Positions 15,306 to 28,577 of a stretch of DNA of 49,897 nt are shown here, piece by piece. Where the stretch lies: the NCBI GenBank assembly GCA_018714695.1, contig DVNB01000029.1, positions 1 to 49,897 of the forward strand. The letters are read 5' to 3'. The notes under the pieces are model-generated. The model ran no database searches. It worked only from the letters and a program-made list of their open reading frames with translations, and was not told the origin of the DNA. Numbering within the stretch: the first letter of the stretch is position 1; every line of letters begins with the position of its first letter. Source of the stretch: Candidatus Ornithomonoglobus merdipullorum (GTDB lineage Bacteria > Bacillota > Clostridia > UBA1381). The position numbers were made by a program, and so were the translations under genes.

Positions 15306-15312
15306 CACCAAT

Positions 15313-15352
15313 AAAAACAGCGCCGCAGGTATAATGCCCGCAGCGCTGTCTT

Positions 15353-15355
<3 letters not shown>
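15313..15355. terminator. Bidirectional terminator between phosphoesterase and lacZ
   Basis: A stem with ACAGCGC/GCGCTGT ends and an inner CGCAGG/GCCCGCA pairing is flanked by AAAAA and TTTTATTT. It also reaches the lacZ stop codon on the minus strand. Confidence 0.8.
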
Positions 15356-19845
<4,490 letters not shown>

Positions 19846-19894
19846 ATTACCTCCTGTTGAATCATTTTTATTTCACAAACATGTCATTTATACC

Positions 19895-19922
19895 ATTATA
19901 CCACAACTCAAAAATATGTCAA
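19895..19922 (-). promoter_or_regulatory. Promoter of malQ-lacZ
   Basis: On the minus strand a consensus TTGACA and TATAAT are separated by 16 bases, about 50 bases before the malQ ATG. No obvious catabolite-repression (cre) palindrome was seen. Confidence 0.8.
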
Positions 19923-19992
19923 TCCGAAACGTCAAAAAATATTTATAAACGTAAACATACTATTAAATTTCGGGGAAATTTCGCCGAACCGC

Positions 19993-20021
19993 TTGATTTT
20001 TTCGAGTTATTGTGTTAGTAT
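19993..20021 (+). promoter_or_regulatory. Promoter of the DUF5067 lipoprotein gene
   Basis: TTGATT and TAGTAT are separated by 17 bases, about 75 bases before the start codon. Confidence 0.55.
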
Positions 20022-20099
20022 ATACAGGAGCTTGGGAAAGGGAGCCGCATCACTGTATGGGCATCCCGGAGTAAGTAAAAAAAGAAAGGAATGTTAGAA

Positions 20100-20726
20100 G
20101 TGAAAAAGGGATTATTGATTCTTGCAGCCGCAATGCTCACATTATCTATGGCAGCATGCGGTAACAATACAGACGACACTGCCGCAACAAACGATCCGGC
20201 AGCGACAAACGCATCGGAGACAGCCGGACAGACTGAGGCTGCCGAAACACCTGCCGTTCCGCAGGGCACTCTCACAGTCGAGGGCGCAGCAGATGAGGTC
20301 GATATGGGCAAGGTCGAGGGCGAGAAGCTCAGCGACACAACGCCGGAGGACTCCAATCTTGAGGCATCGGGTGAAATAGGCAATTTTGAAGTAGCAATAG
20401 AGGATGCCAAGGTGTTTGACTATGAAGGACAGAGGGTCATAGCGCTCTCATACAAGTTCACAAGTCATAACGCCTCTCCCACATCCTTCAGCAGCGTATT
20501 GTCGACCGAGGTAACACAGGACGGAAACAACCTCGCACCTATAGTAGTCCTCGGTGTTGAAGGACTCAATACAAACTCGATGCAGGAGCGTGTAGAAAAC
20601 GACGATACTATAACCGTACAGGAGACGTTTATACTCTCAAACGAGCAGAGCGATGTAAACGTTGTCGTTCACAAATACGACGATCCGAGCGGAGCCTCGG
20701 TATCAAAGGCATTTTCACTGCAGTAA
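20100..20726 (+). CDS. DUF5067-type lipoprotein
   Basis: A 208-residue surface lipoprotein. The signal is KKGLLILAAAMLTLSMAAC with lipobox MAAC, so the mature protein is lipid-anchored at the Cys. A Thr/Ala/Glu-rich linker (about 22-70) precedes a beta-sandwich domain from about residue 90 with the DUF5067 pattern (NFEVAIEDAKVFDYEGQR, ALSYKFTSHNASPTSF, QETFILSNEQSDV). The GTG start is preferred because AAAGGA lies nine bases upstream; an ATG three codons earlier touches that site. The domain is common in Firmicutes lipoproteins with no known function. It stands alone between convergent or divergent genes. Confidence 0.8.
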   Translation: MKKGLLILAAAMLTLSMAACGNNTDDTAATNDPAATNASETAGQTEAAETPAVPQGTLTVEGAADEVDMGKVEGEKLSDTTPEDSNLEASGEIGNFEVAIEDAKVFDYEGQRVIALSYKFTSHNASPTSFSSVLSTEVTQDGNNLAPIVVLGVEGLNTNSMQERVENDDTITVQETFILSNEQSDVNVVVHKYDDPSGASVSKAFSLQ

Positions 20727-20846
20727 TATAACACGAATGGGTTGACGGGCTAACATATTAAGTTTGATATTGAACAACCGTTAAATTAAGAAATCGTTTT
20801 ATTAACGCAGACTATTGCTTGGCATCAAAGTCGGTGACTGAAAACA

Positions 20847-20893
20847 AAACGCACCTGACAGTGTATACACATACACCATCGGGTGCGCTTTTA
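20847..20893 (+). terminator. Probable terminator after the lipoprotein gene
   Basis: CGCACC/GGTGCG arms enclose an inner GTGTATACAC palindrome and are followed by CTTTTA. It lies about 120 bases past the stop codon; nothing else is visible in that gap. Confidence 0.5.
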
Positions 20894-20930
20894 AATTATA
20901 TCACTCCATTGCTCACATACTTTTTCGCGA

Positions 20931-20976
20931 AAAAACACCCAACCGAGCCAACTTGTGGCTCCGTTAGGTGTTTTTG
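20931..20976. terminator. Strong bidirectional terminator before the leuA stop codon
   Basis: A long stem (ACACC, AAC, GAGCCA paired with TGGCTC, GTT, GGTGT; loop ACTTG) is flanked by A5 on one side and T5 on the other. On the minus strand it ends leuA. Confidence 0.88.
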
Positions 20977-20985
20977 TCTTTATTA

Positions 20986-22656
20986 TTATCCAAGCTCCTC
21001 TATGAGCATCCTGTTTACGGCGCTCATGAGAGCGTATATCGATGCGGTGTTTATGTTCTCGTGAACTCCCACACCCCAGAAGACCTTGGCATTGTCATCA
21101 TTGTCCTTTATCGCGATGTATGTCGCCGCCTTTGATGAGGACGAGCGCTCGAGAGCGTGCTCGGTGTACGCGCATATCTCAAAGTCGATATTGAGGAACT
21201 TTCTGAGTCCCGAGCAGAGCGCGTCGAGCGGACCGTTTCCCTTGCCGGCAATGGACGATACCCTGCCGTTATACTCGATCGTAGCATTTACCGTTGTGGA
21301 ATCATCATCATTGTTCGAACGGTATGAATATGTCTTTATCGGGCTTGTGAGGTTCATATACGTGTCCTTGAACGCCTGATGTATCTCGTCATTCTGCATT
21401 ACCGTGTGCTTTTCATCGGAGAGCGTGTTTATTATCGATGAGAATTCCGCAAGCATAGCCTTCGGGAGGGTATAGCCGTATTTGTTCTCCATAACATAGC
21501 TCACGCCGCCCTTTCCTGACTGGCTGTTTATCATGATAGGCTCATATTTTCTGCCGATGTCGGACGGATCTATCGTAAGATACGGATTTGCCCATGTCTT
21601 TGATCCCTCACGCTCGAACAGATCGAAGCTCTTCTTTATCGCGTCCTGATGGCTGCCCGAGAACGCTACGTATGCCATATCTCCGGCATACGGATGGCGC
21701 GGATGTATCGGCATTTTATTGCACTTTTCAAACATTTCGATAGCCTCGTCTATGTTGCTGAGATCAAGCTCCGGATCTATGCCCTGCGCAAACATGTTAA
21801 GAGCTACCGTGACAATATCCGTATTTCCCGTTCTTTCTCCGTTTCCGAAGAGCGTTCCCTCAACTCTGTCGGCTCCGGCGAGCAGCGCAAGCTCGGTCGA
21901 TGCAACACCTGTGCCTCGGTCGTTATGCGCGTGAACGCTTATTATAAGATTCTCCCTGTTTTTAAGGTTTTTGCACATGTATTCTATCTGATCTGCATAC
22001 ACATTCGCAGTGGCTACCTCTATGGTCGAAGGCAGATTGATTATCACCTTTCTCTCCGGCGTCGGGCAGAATACCTCGTTTACCGCGTCGACTACCTCTA
22101 CCGCATATTCCGGCTCCGTGCAGGTAAAGCTCTCGGGTGAATACTCATAGCGGATATTTCCGGTAAGCTTCGCATCAACAAGCTCCTTTACGAGCTTTGC
22201 GCCGTCTACGGCAAGCTGCTTTATCTCTTCCTTGCTCTTATTGAATACCACACGGCGCTGGAGCGTCGAAGTCGAATTATAGAGGTGAACTATAGCATTT
22301 TCTGCGCCTTCAAGCGCCTCTATCGTCTTCTTTATGATATGCTCGCGCGCCTGAGTAAGCACCTGTATGGAAACGTCGGACGGGATCCTGTGCTCATCTA
22401 TAAGGCGGCGCACGAAATCGAACTCTGTGTCCGATGCAGCCGGGAACCCGACCTCTATCTCCTTGAAGCCGAGCTTTACAAGGTACTCGAAGAATTCTAT
22501 CTTCTCATCTATAGTCATAGGAGAATAAAGCGCCTGATTTCCGTCACGCAGATCCACACTGCACCAGATCGGCGCATGGGTTATTTCTTTATCACACCAA
22601 TCCCTGTGCTCGAGATGCACAGGATGATACATCTTCTTATATTTCTTATAGTTCAT
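20986..22656 (-). CDS. leuA: 2-isopropylmalate synthase, type 2 (LeuA)
   Basis: Condenses acetyl-CoA with 2-oxoisovalerate, the first committed step of leucine synthesis. The 556-residue length and the motif DLRDGNQAL (metal and substrate site) mark the long LeuA2 form. HAHNDRGTG provides the metal histidines, and GTLFGNGERTGN is the third signature. A C-terminal LeuA dimer/regulatory domain (430-556) senses leucine for feedback inhibition. AGGAGG lies before the ATG. It is a single-gene unit; leuB, leuC and leuD are not nearby. A leucine-codon leader and terminator upstream indicate attenuation control. Confidence 0.95.
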   Translation of the reverse strand: MNYKKYKKMYHPVHLEHRDWCDKEITHAPIWCSVDLRDGNQALYSPMTIDEKIEFFEYLVKLGFKEIEVGFPAASDTEFDFVRRLIDEHRIPSDVSIQVLTQAREHIIKKTIEALEGAENAIVHLYNSTSTLQRRVVFNKSKEEIKQLAVDGAKLVKELVDAKLTGNIRYEYSPESFTCTEPEYAVEVVDAVNEVFCPTPERKVIINLPSTIEVATANVYADQIEYMCKNLKNRENLIISVHAHNDRGTGVASTELALLAGADRVEGTLFGNGERTGNTDIVTVALNMFAQGIDPELDLSNIDEAIEMFEKCNKMPIHPRHPYAGDMAYVAFSGSHQDAIKKSFDLFEREGSKTWANPYLTIDPSDIGRKYEPIMINSQSGKGGVSYVMENKYGYTLPKAMLAEFSSIINTLSDEKHTVMQNDEIHQAFKDTYMNLTSPIKTYSYRSNNDDDSTTVNATIEYNGRVSSIAGKGNGPLDALCSGLRKFLNIDFEICAYTEHALERSSSSKAATYIAIKDNDDNAKVFWGVGVHENINTASIYALMSAVNRMLIEELG

Positions 22657-22698
22657 GATAAACCTCCTTATATGCCAGCACGTAAATTATTTCTATAC

Positions 22699-22785
22699 AA
22701 AAAAATCGAACCGTGTGTGGTTCGACAACACCGCAGCGCATGCGGAAAAAGACTGACGACCACATTGCCGGTTCAGTCGTTTAGT
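22699..22785 (-). promoter_or_regulatory. leuA transcription attenuator (alternative hairpins and terminator)
   Basis: On the minus strand, a first hairpin GACTGA/TCAGTC overlaps the stop end of the leader peptide. A final terminator TCGAACC-ACACAC-GGTTCGA with seven to eight T lies just before leuA. A segment TGTGGT between them is complementary to ACCACA in the terminator 5-prime arm and loop, so it could form an antiterminator when the first hairpin is blocked by a ribosome stalled at Leu codons. The fold is my reading and was not computed. No T-box consensus is present. Confidence 0.7.
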
Positions 22786-22829
22786 AGTAGATTATTCAGA
22801 TGTGCGAAAATATGTATACCTGTGTTCAT
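22773..22829 (-). CDS. Leucine leader peptide of the leuA attenuator (18 aa)
   Basis: A short frame MNTGIHIFAHLNNLLLND starts 60 bases after the predicted transcript start with GAGAGGTG seven bases before its ATG. Four of 18 residues are Leu, and three are consecutive CTA codons near the end. The stop codon lies within the first arm of the attenuator hairpin. Position, codons and the downstream terminator together support a leader peptide that senses charged tRNA-Leu. Confidence 0.75.
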   Translation of the reverse strand: MNTGIHIFAHLNNLLLND

Positions 22830-22895
22830 AATATGCACCTCTCTGATCGCCTTAGCATTGAAATACTATAACTAACTGTTTTTCTTCTTAAAAAC

Positions 22896-22924
22896 ATTTT
22901 ACAATATTTTTTGTACTTTGTCAA
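22896..22924 (-). promoter_or_regulatory. Promoter of the leuA leader
   Basis: On the minus strand TTGACA and TAAAAT are separated by 17 bases. The predicted transcript would start about 60 bases before the leader peptide. Confidence 0.8.
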
Positions 22925-23062
22925 TGTTTTTTTATACTCGACAATGCATTTTGTGGAATTGAATAAAATTATCCGTTTAAATATTTAGTTTGATGGAAAA
23001 ATCGGCGAACAGTGTGGCATAATAGATAATATAAAAACGAATCTTAACGGAGGAATGATATA

Positions 23063-24004
23063 ATGTTCAGAGGAAAAATAGCGATAATAGGCGCCGGGCT
23101 TGTAGGCTCGACAACGGCTTTTGCAATAATGAGCGGCGGAGTTTTCAATGAGATCGTGCTGATCGATATAGACCGAGACAAGTCAGAGGGCGATGCCATG
23201 GATATGGCGCACGGCGAAGCATTCGTAAAGCCGGGACGAATTTACAGCGGAGGCTATGAGGAATGCCGCGGAGCCGATATAATCGTGATAACGGCAGGCG
23301 CCAACCAAAAGCCGGGAGAAACAAGGCTGGAGCTCATAAGCAAAAACGTTTCCATATTTAGGTCCGTAATAGGAGAGATAGTGAAATACGCACCATCGGA
23401 TGTAATATTGCTTGTGGTAACTAACCCGGTAGACGTACTCACCTATGCTGCATACAAGCTGTCCGGGCTGCCTCGCAGGCAAGTTCTCGGGTCCGGCACG
23501 GTCCTTGACACGGCAAGGCTCAAATATATGCTCTCGGAGCACACGGGAATAGACACGCGCTCGTGCCACACGTATATAATCGGTGAGCACGGCGACAGCG
23601 AAGTTGCGGCATGGAGCGTTACGAACATCGCCGGAATAACAATGGACGAATTTGCAGCCCAGACCGGAAAATGCACTGTCGCAGACAGGGAGAGAATGTA
23701 CAGCAACGTCAAAAATGCCGCATATGAGATCATCGAAAAGAAAGGCGCAACCTTCTACGCCATAGCCCTTGCCGTAGAGCGGATCACCTCATGCATCGCC
23801 GGTGAGGAAAATTCCATGCTTACAGTATCCAGCGTGCTTGATGGTCAGTACGGAATGTCGGACATAGCGCTGAGCGTTCCCGCGAAGGTCGGCGGGACCG
23901 GCGTGGACTGGATACCCGAGGTTCGTTTTTCCGATACTGAAACATCTGGGCTTCGCGAAAGCGGAAAGACGCTGACGGACTGCGCAAGGGGCATAGGTCT
24001 TTAA
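23063..24004 (+). CDS. ldh: L-lactate dehydrogenase
   Basis: Reduces pyruvate to L-lactate with NADH, a fermentation end step. The 313-residue protein has the Rossmann motif IIGAGLVGSTTAF, the substrate loop ANQKPGETR, with Q82 (lactate and not malate specificity) and R88, R151 in LDTARLKY, and the catalytic His in IGEHGDSE (H176). These residues together separate it from malate dehydrogenase. The ribosome binding site ACGGAGGAA is nine bases before the ATG. No gene is coupled to it. Its promoter is not clear; the upstream spacer has a CATAAT but no good -35. Confidence 0.95.
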   Translation: MFRGKIAIIGAGLVGSTTAFAIMSGGVFNEIVLIDIDRDKSEGDAMDMAHGEAFVKPGRIYSGGYEECRGADIIVITAGANQKPGETRLELISKNVSIFRSVIGEIVKYAPSDVILLVVTNPVDVLTYAAYKLSGLPRRQVLGSGTVLDTARLKYMLSEHTGIDTRSCHTYIIGEHGDSEVAAWSVTNIAGITMDEFAAQTGKCTVADRERMYSNVKNAAYEIIEKKGATFYAIALAVERITSCIAGEENSMLTVSSVLDGQYGMSDIALSVPAKVGGTGVDWIPEVRFSDTETSGLRESGKTLTDCARGIGL

Positions 24005-24118
24005 TGTAAAAACATATCAGCCAAATTAATTCTCCCGAAACACTTGATATATCGTCCGATTTGTAGTAAAATATAACTGATACCGAAAGGTCAGATACAA
24101 ATGAAAGGACTGATACCA

Positions 24119-24490
24119 ATGAAACAGATCTCAACAAATAAAGCACCGGCAGCTATAGGACCTTATTCTCAGGCGATAATATCCGGAAACATCCTGTTCT
24201 GTTCGGGGCAGATACCGCTCGATCCGGAAACAGGCGCAATTCCCGAGGGCGTTGAAGCGCAGGCGGAGCAGGCGCTCACCAACGTCAAAAACCTTATAGA
24301 GTCGGCAGGCGGAAAGATAGACAACGTCGTTAAAACAACGGTGTTCATAAAAGACATGGACGATTTCGGCAAAATAAACGAGATATATGCAAAGTATTTC
24401 ACAGAGCCGTTCCCCGCGCGCTCGTGCGTTGAGGTAGCAAGGCTCCCGAAGGACGTCCTGCTCGAAGTAGAAGCTATAGTTGAGCTGTAA
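24119..24490 (+). CDS. ridA: RidA-family enamine/imine deaminase
   Basis: Hydrolyses reactive 2-aminoacrylate-type intermediates made by PLP enzymes. At 123 residues it matches the YjgF/YER057c/UK114 family. The signature PARSCVEVARLPKDVLLEVEAI includes the substrate-binding Arg, and the APAAIGPYSQAI start and FCSGQIPLDPETG segment are typical. AAAGGA lies ten bases before the chosen ATG; an ATG six codons earlier is less likely. It follows ldh by 114 bases and ends in a strong terminator. Confidence 0.93.
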   Translation: MKQISTNKAPAAIGPYSQAIISGNILFCSGQIPLDPETGAIPEGVEAQAEQALTNVKNLIESAGGKIDNVVKTTVFIKDMDDFGKINEIYAKYFTEPFPARSCVEVARLPKDVLLEVEAIVEL

Positions 24491-24500
24491 GATGCTTTCC

Positions 24501-24543
24501 GATCCCCGGATCCGCCGCATAGCGCGGTCGGGGATCATTTTTA
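24501..24543 (+). terminator. Terminator after ridA
   Basis: GATCCCCG/CGGGGATC arms with an inner CCGC/GCGG pairing are followed by ATTTTTAT. Confidence 0.88.
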
Positions 24544-24563
24544 TGTCATAATTTTTATTTTGC

Positions 24564-24592
24564 TTGCAAAATACGCTCAAACGTGATATACT
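24564..24592 (+). promoter_or_regulatory. Promoter of coaX-folE
   Basis: TTGCAA and TATACT are separated by 17 bases, about 40 bases before coaX. Confidence 0.7.
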
Positions 24593-24631
24593 TATGGTGT
24601 AGCAATTCAGATCACTAAGGGGATATGTATT

Positions 24632-25414
24632 ATGATACTTGCCATAGATGTTGGAAATACAAATATAGTAATAGGCTGTATTGAAAAAGATAAGATCCTA
24701 TTTAACGAACGAGTTTCCACGAATCATCGTGCGACCGATCTTGAATACGCGATACAGTTGAAAAATATTTTTGAGATACACAAAACAGATCTCAGCCGTA
24801 TAGAGGGCGCGATAATGTCATCGGTAGTTCCTTCGATAACGGGAATATTCAAACGTGCAATACGCAAGCTTGTGCACACCGAGCCTATAATCGTCGGTCC
24901 CGGAATAAAGACAGGGCTCAAGATCCTGACTGACAACCCCGCCCAGCTTGGCAGCGATCTGGTCGTCGATGCTGTTGCGGGTATACATTATTATTCGCTG
25001 CCTATAATCATAATCGATATGGGCACCGCAACGACTGTATCCGTCGTTGACAAAGACTGCGCATATCTGGGCACCGATATAATTCCCGGAATGCGGACAT
25101 CACTCGATGCTCTTGTGAGCGGAGCGGCACAGCTGCCTAAGGTATATCTTGAACCGCCGAAACGCGTGATAGGCAAGAATTCGCCGGAATGTATGAATAA
25201 CGGCATAATGCTCTTTACAGCCAGCGGGCTTGACGGGATGATAGAGAGGATCGAGGAGGAGCTCGGCGAGAAATGCACCGTCGTTGCAACAGGCGGACTT
25301 GCAGGTGTAGTAACACCGCTTTGCCGCAGGGAGATAATATTCGATGACGACCTGCTTTTAAAGGGACTCATGATACTCTACGATAAGAATAAGGACAGAT
25401 CGGAGAAAAACTGA
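24632..25414 (+). CDS. coaX: Type III pantothenate kinase
   Basis: Phosphorylates pantothenate, the first step of coenzyme A synthesis. The 260-residue protein is an ASKHA-fold kinase with the phosphate motif [12 protein letters not shown] (catalytic Asp D6), the [14 protein letters not shown] motif and the [18 protein letters not shown] substrate loop, all diagnostic for CoaX and distinct from CoaA. AAGGGGA lies before the ATG. It is followed by folE after one base, so the two form an operon. Confidence 0.95.
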   Translation: MILAIDVGNTNIVIGCIEKDKILFNERVSTNHRATDLEYAIQLKNIFEIHKTDLSRIEGAIMSSVVPSITGIFKRAIRKLVHTEPIIVGPGIKTGLKILTDNPAQLGSDLVVDAVAGIHYYSLPIIIIDMGTATTVSVVDKDCAYLGTDIIPGMRTSLDALVSGAAQLPKVYLEPPKRVIGKNSPECMNNGIMLFTASGLDGMIERIEEELGEKCTVVATGGLAGVVTPLCRREIIFDDDLLLKGLMILYDKNKDRSEKN

Positions 25415-25415
25415 G

Positions 25416-25994
25416 ATGAAAAAAAGCTTTGACCACGAAAAAATAAAAGAGGCAATTCGCACGATAATAACCGAGCTCGGTGACGATCCCGACCGCGAGG
25501 GACTGAAGGATACGCCGGACAGGGTCGCTAGGATGTACGACGAGGTCTTTGAAGGAATGCGCTATACCAATGACGAGATAGCTGAGATGTTCGGAAAATG
25601 CTTTGAGGATGTCACCTCAAGCGATCTGGTTCTTGTAAAGGATATAGAAGTATTCAGCTACTGCGAGCACCATCTCGCGCTCATGTACAACATGAAGTGC
25701 CATGTCGGATATATCCCGAACGGACGCGTTATAGGTCTTTCGAAGATAGCGCGCATATGCGACATGGTCTGCAAGCGACTGCAGCTGCAGGAGCGGATAT
25801 GCTCCGATATAGCCGAAATAATCCAAAAGGTATGCGGTACCAAGGATGTTATAGTAATAGTCGAAGGTGAACACAGCTGTATGACGGCACGCGGTATAAA
25901 GTCGCGCGGCGCGAAAACGCGCACAAGCGCAATACGCGGTCTGTTCGACACAGACCACGAGCTTCGCAATGAGGTATATAATTTATTGAGATAA
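25416..25994 (+). CDS. folE: GTP cyclohydrolase I
   Basis: Converts GTP to 7,8-dihydroneopterin triphosphate for folate or related pterins. The 192 residues hold the type I motifs: [22 protein letters not shown], the zinc-site CEHH ([11 protein letters not shown]), the second zinc Cys in [17 protein letters not shown], and IGLSKIARI. It is the zinc-dependent FolE type (GCYH-IA). The start is one base past the coaX stop, with GGAG eleven bases upstream. In other genomes the same enzyme also feeds queuosine synthesis, and queA and tgt lie elsewhere in this window. Confidence 0.95.
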   Translation: MKKSFDHEKIKEAIRTIITELGDDPDREGLKDTPDRVARMYDEVFEGMRYTNDEIAEMFGKCFEDVTSSDLVLVKDIEVFSYCEHHLALMYNMKCHVGYIPNGRVIGLSKIARICDMVCKRLQLQERICSDIAEIIQKVCGTKDVIVIVEGEHSCMTARGIKSRGAKTRTSAIRGLFDTDHELRNEVYNLLR

Positions 25995-25995
25995 C

Positions 25996-26025
25996 AAAAA
26001 ACGCATCCCACGGGATGCATTTTTT
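25996..26025. terminator. Bidirectional terminator between folE and the glycosylation operon
   Basis: GCATCCC/GGGATGC is flanked by A6 and T6, so it serves both convergent units. Confidence 0.9.
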
Positions 26026-26029
26026 GTTG

Positions 26030-27268
26030 TTATTTTGTATAATACAATACAGAGCCTATAGCGTTCAGCGTAAGTCCTATAACGAACAGCACGTAATTGA
26101 ATTTATCCCACTTGCTTTCCTTCGGCAGCGATATTGCCAGACCGAGGAACGCCATCGGCAGGACGTCGTTCGTGTACCTGTTTCCGAACTGAGAACCTCC
26201 CATGGTGTTATGCGCCGTTAAAGCCAGAAGATGTATTACCACCACAGCCAACACAAGCAAGGGCTGTATGCGTCCCCTTTTGTCCGATTTCATTATATGC
26301 CTTGCACCGTATACGACACATGACACAAATATAGGGCTTACAAGAAACATACATGTTCCGTTGAACGCCTGATATTCCCATGCACCGTCAAACGATATTT
26401 TGGGTAGTCTGAAAAGCGCCGGTATGTTGCTCAAAATATATGATGGATCAAACTGCCCCTTTTCCGATTCTGTATGCTCGGGAAGGTAATTGTGCCCGAA
26501 TTCGATCGGATTTCCGAAACGCGCATAATTAAGCACCATATACGATATGGCGATGACCGCCATAGGGATGACCGCTTTCCAGCGTTTTCTTATTATATCC
26601 TTTACGGTATCGTTCGGATTCTCGTCCATATGCTGCCTATACAGCAGATACAGCAGTACAGGAATATACAGAGCGTTGAACGGTCTGCATCCCACGGCGC
26701 ATGCCCAGACGAACAGCGACAGTCCCGCTTTCCCTTTTAGAGCATAATATATCGCCATGAGCGAAAGCGTGAACGCCATATTCTGCGCTATGAACCATAC
26801 CCACGCCACCTGCGCGGTAAAGAGCCAGTTTGAGCCGATAGTCAGAAACAGCGCGAAAAATACCGCCCTATCCTTTTCGATCCCAAAATGCTCAAGTATC
26901 TTAAAAGCATATGCTCCCGCTGCGATCGCCGACACAAAAGCGATAAAACCGTCACAGGTATCCCAGCCGAGAAAGACGAACGGGAGCATAAGATACGACG
27001 GGAACGGCGGAAAGCTTATATAGTATTTTCCGTCAAATATCGCTATTTCAAGATGTGAGTAATTCTGCCCCAGATCGAGTCTCCCATCAAGCCACGACTG
27101 TGCCTGAAGAATGTACGAATTGTAATATTGACCTACCCACGGCCATTTTCCCGTGAATGTCCATATTATGAACAGCGCCGCCGCTGCGGCAAGACAAACG
27201 GCTATCAGCCCGTTAAGGCTTTCTGCCGGATCCGGTCGAAGCATCGCTTTTTTATTGTTGTTTTTCAT
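26030..27268 (-). CDS. Polytopic GT-C-like membrane protein
   Basis: A 412-residue integral membrane protein with about 10-11 hydrophobic segments, the first at about 20-40. A large extracellular loop follows it, containing SWLDGRLDLGQNYSHLEIAIFDGKYYISFPPFPSY, split here by charged residues. This resembles GT-C-fold glycosyltransferases (PMT/ArnT class), which use polyprenyl-phosphate sugars outside the membrane, but the acidic catalytic motif cannot be assigned with certainty. It is the last gene of the operon, with GGAGGTGC before the ATG. A role as extracytoplasmic sugar transferase fits the two GtrB-like genes upstream (inference). Confidence 0.65.
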   Translation of the reverse strand: MKNNNKKAMLRPDPAESLNGLIAVCLAAAAALFIIWTFTGKWPWVGQYYNSYILQAQSWLDGRLDLGQNYSHLEIAIFDGKYYISFPPFPSYLMLPFVFLGWDTCDGFIAFVSAIAAGAYAFKILEHFGIEKDRAVFFALFLTIGSNWLFTAQVAWVWFIAQNMAFTLSLMAIYYALKGKAGLSLFVWACAVGCRPFNALYIPVLLYLLYRQHMDENPNDTVKDIIRKRWKAVIPMAVIAISYMVLNYARFGNPIEFGHNYLPEHTESEKGQFDPSYILSNIPALFRLPKISFDGAWEYQAFNGTCMFLVSPIFVSCVVYGARHIMKSDKRGRIQPLLVLAVVVIHLLALTAHNTMGGSQFGNRYTNDVLPMAFLGLAISLPKESKWDKFNYVLFVIGLTLNAIGSVLYYTK

Positions 27269-27283
27269 TTTGCACCTCCGTTA

Positions 27284-28576
27284 TCAAAGGATCTGTTTTG
27301 CCATGAAATAGGCAGTAAGATATACACCCATAGCCACAGCCATGGACGTAGTTATAAGCGGCTCCGTCCACCTATGCCTTTCCGAAAAATCCGAAAGGAA
27401 AATAAATGCAGGTATCGCACATGTCATATAACGTGCTGTGCTTATCGGCCAGTCAAGTCCTGTATTTATTATTATATAAATAATGAGATATGCCGCATAC
27501 ATGCTTCTGTTCCGTCTCAGTCCGTAGATGAGCGCCGCTATAACAAACGCTATCGATACGGCTTCGGGGATCCATATAGCAAACCTCGTAAATCTCGTTT
27601 CGGTAACAGCGCGTTCGAATATACCTGCAATTCCAGTTCCGAAATAGCATGAGCCGTTTGACCAATACTTATCCTGATATTCCAGGAACTTGAACCAATC
27701 TCCTGTGACCTTGTAATTACAGAAAAGATATATACCGGTGCCGAGCAGCATGAGGAATATCCAAAGACCCTTGCTGTAGAAAAGCTTCCACGCCTCTTTG
27801 ATCTTTCCGTCCTTGACCCTGCCAAAGATCTCATAGTGCTCCAGCCATTCTACCGCTGCGGGTATTGCCAGCAGTATCCCCGCCATTCTTGAAAGTGCGG
27901 CAAGCGCTCCGAATATGCCGACCTTTACCCAGTCATGCTTGCGTATATAATATAGTGTAGCCATAGACATAAACAGGAGCGTGCTTTCGTTCATCATCAC
28001 TCCGAAAAACAGCGCATGCGGAAATACCGACATGTAGATGATCGCGCGTATCGCAGACGATCTGCTGTAGTCTATTGCCATAAGCTTGTACATATAGCAG
28101 CAGGCTCCCGAATACAGCAGCGCCGAAAGCAGGATACCGCTTACTATCTCGTTGCGAAGTATAAGCGTAAGCGCGCGTATCATCCACGGATAGAGCGGGA
28201 AGAATGCTAAAGTGGTAAAATCTCCGTTCTCCGTATGGTATGTGTAGCCGCCTATTGCGATGCGCTGATAGTTGTTGGCATCCCATTGAAGATACGTATT
28301 CAACAGCTCTTTCCACGAAAATTCCTGCTCCTTGAAAATATATATCGCGCAGATCGAAATAAGGAATACCGCAGCACGAAAGGCCATCGCCAATCCGAAA
28401 ACCTCAGCGGTATCCGCCTTAGTGACCTCAAAGCCGCCGCCGAGCGATTTATCAGCAGTGAGGATAGAAACTGCACGGCTTTTGCCCAGAGGTATCCCCG
28501 ATGCGGAGAGCACGCGCACTATAAGTACCGCAACAGCCCCCCATATCAGAATGCTCGATAGAAAAGAAATAACCAT
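27284..28576 (-). CDS. PIG-V-like membrane mannosyltransferase family protein
   Basis: A 430-residue polytopic protein with about ten membrane segments. The first outer loop has QWDANNYQRIAIGGYTY followed by FFPLYPWMIR, which matches the WDA/HY-IA-GY and FFPLYP motifs of the PIG-V/GPI-mannosyltransferase-II-like GT-C family found in bacteria. It should transfer a hexose from a polyprenyl-phosphate donor to an envelope acceptor outside the membrane. AAAGGA precedes the ATG by ten bases. It starts one base after the stop codon of the upstream glycosyltransferase gene, a tight operon link. The sugar and acceptor are unknown. Confidence 0.75.
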   Translation of the reverse strand: MVISFLSSILIWGAVAVLIVRVLSASGIPLGKSRAVSILTADKSLGGGFEVTKADTAEVFGLAMAFRAAVFLISICAIYIFKEQEFSWKELLNTYLQWDANNYQRIAIGGYTYHTENGDFTTLAFFPLYPWMIRALTLILRNEIVSGILLSALLYSGACCYMYKLMAIDYSRSSAIRAIIYMSVFPHALFFGVMMNESTLLFMSMATLYYIRKHDWVKVGIFGALAALSRMAGILLAIPAAVEWLEHYEIFGRVKDGKIKEAWKLFYSKGLWIFLMLLGTGIYLFCNYKVTGDWFKFLEYQDKYWSNGSCYFGTGIAGIFERAVTETRFTRFAIWIPEAVSIAFVIAALIYGLRRNRSMYAAYLIIYIIINTGLDWPISTARYMTCAIPAFIFLSDFSERHRWTEPLITTSMAVAMGVYLTAYFMAKQIL

Positions 28577-28577
28577 T

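Noticed and set aside
22657-22930. T-box riboswitch upstream of leuA
   Set aside because: No T-box AGGGTGGNACCGCG-like block or specifier-stem pattern was found. The region fits a leader-peptide attenuator better.
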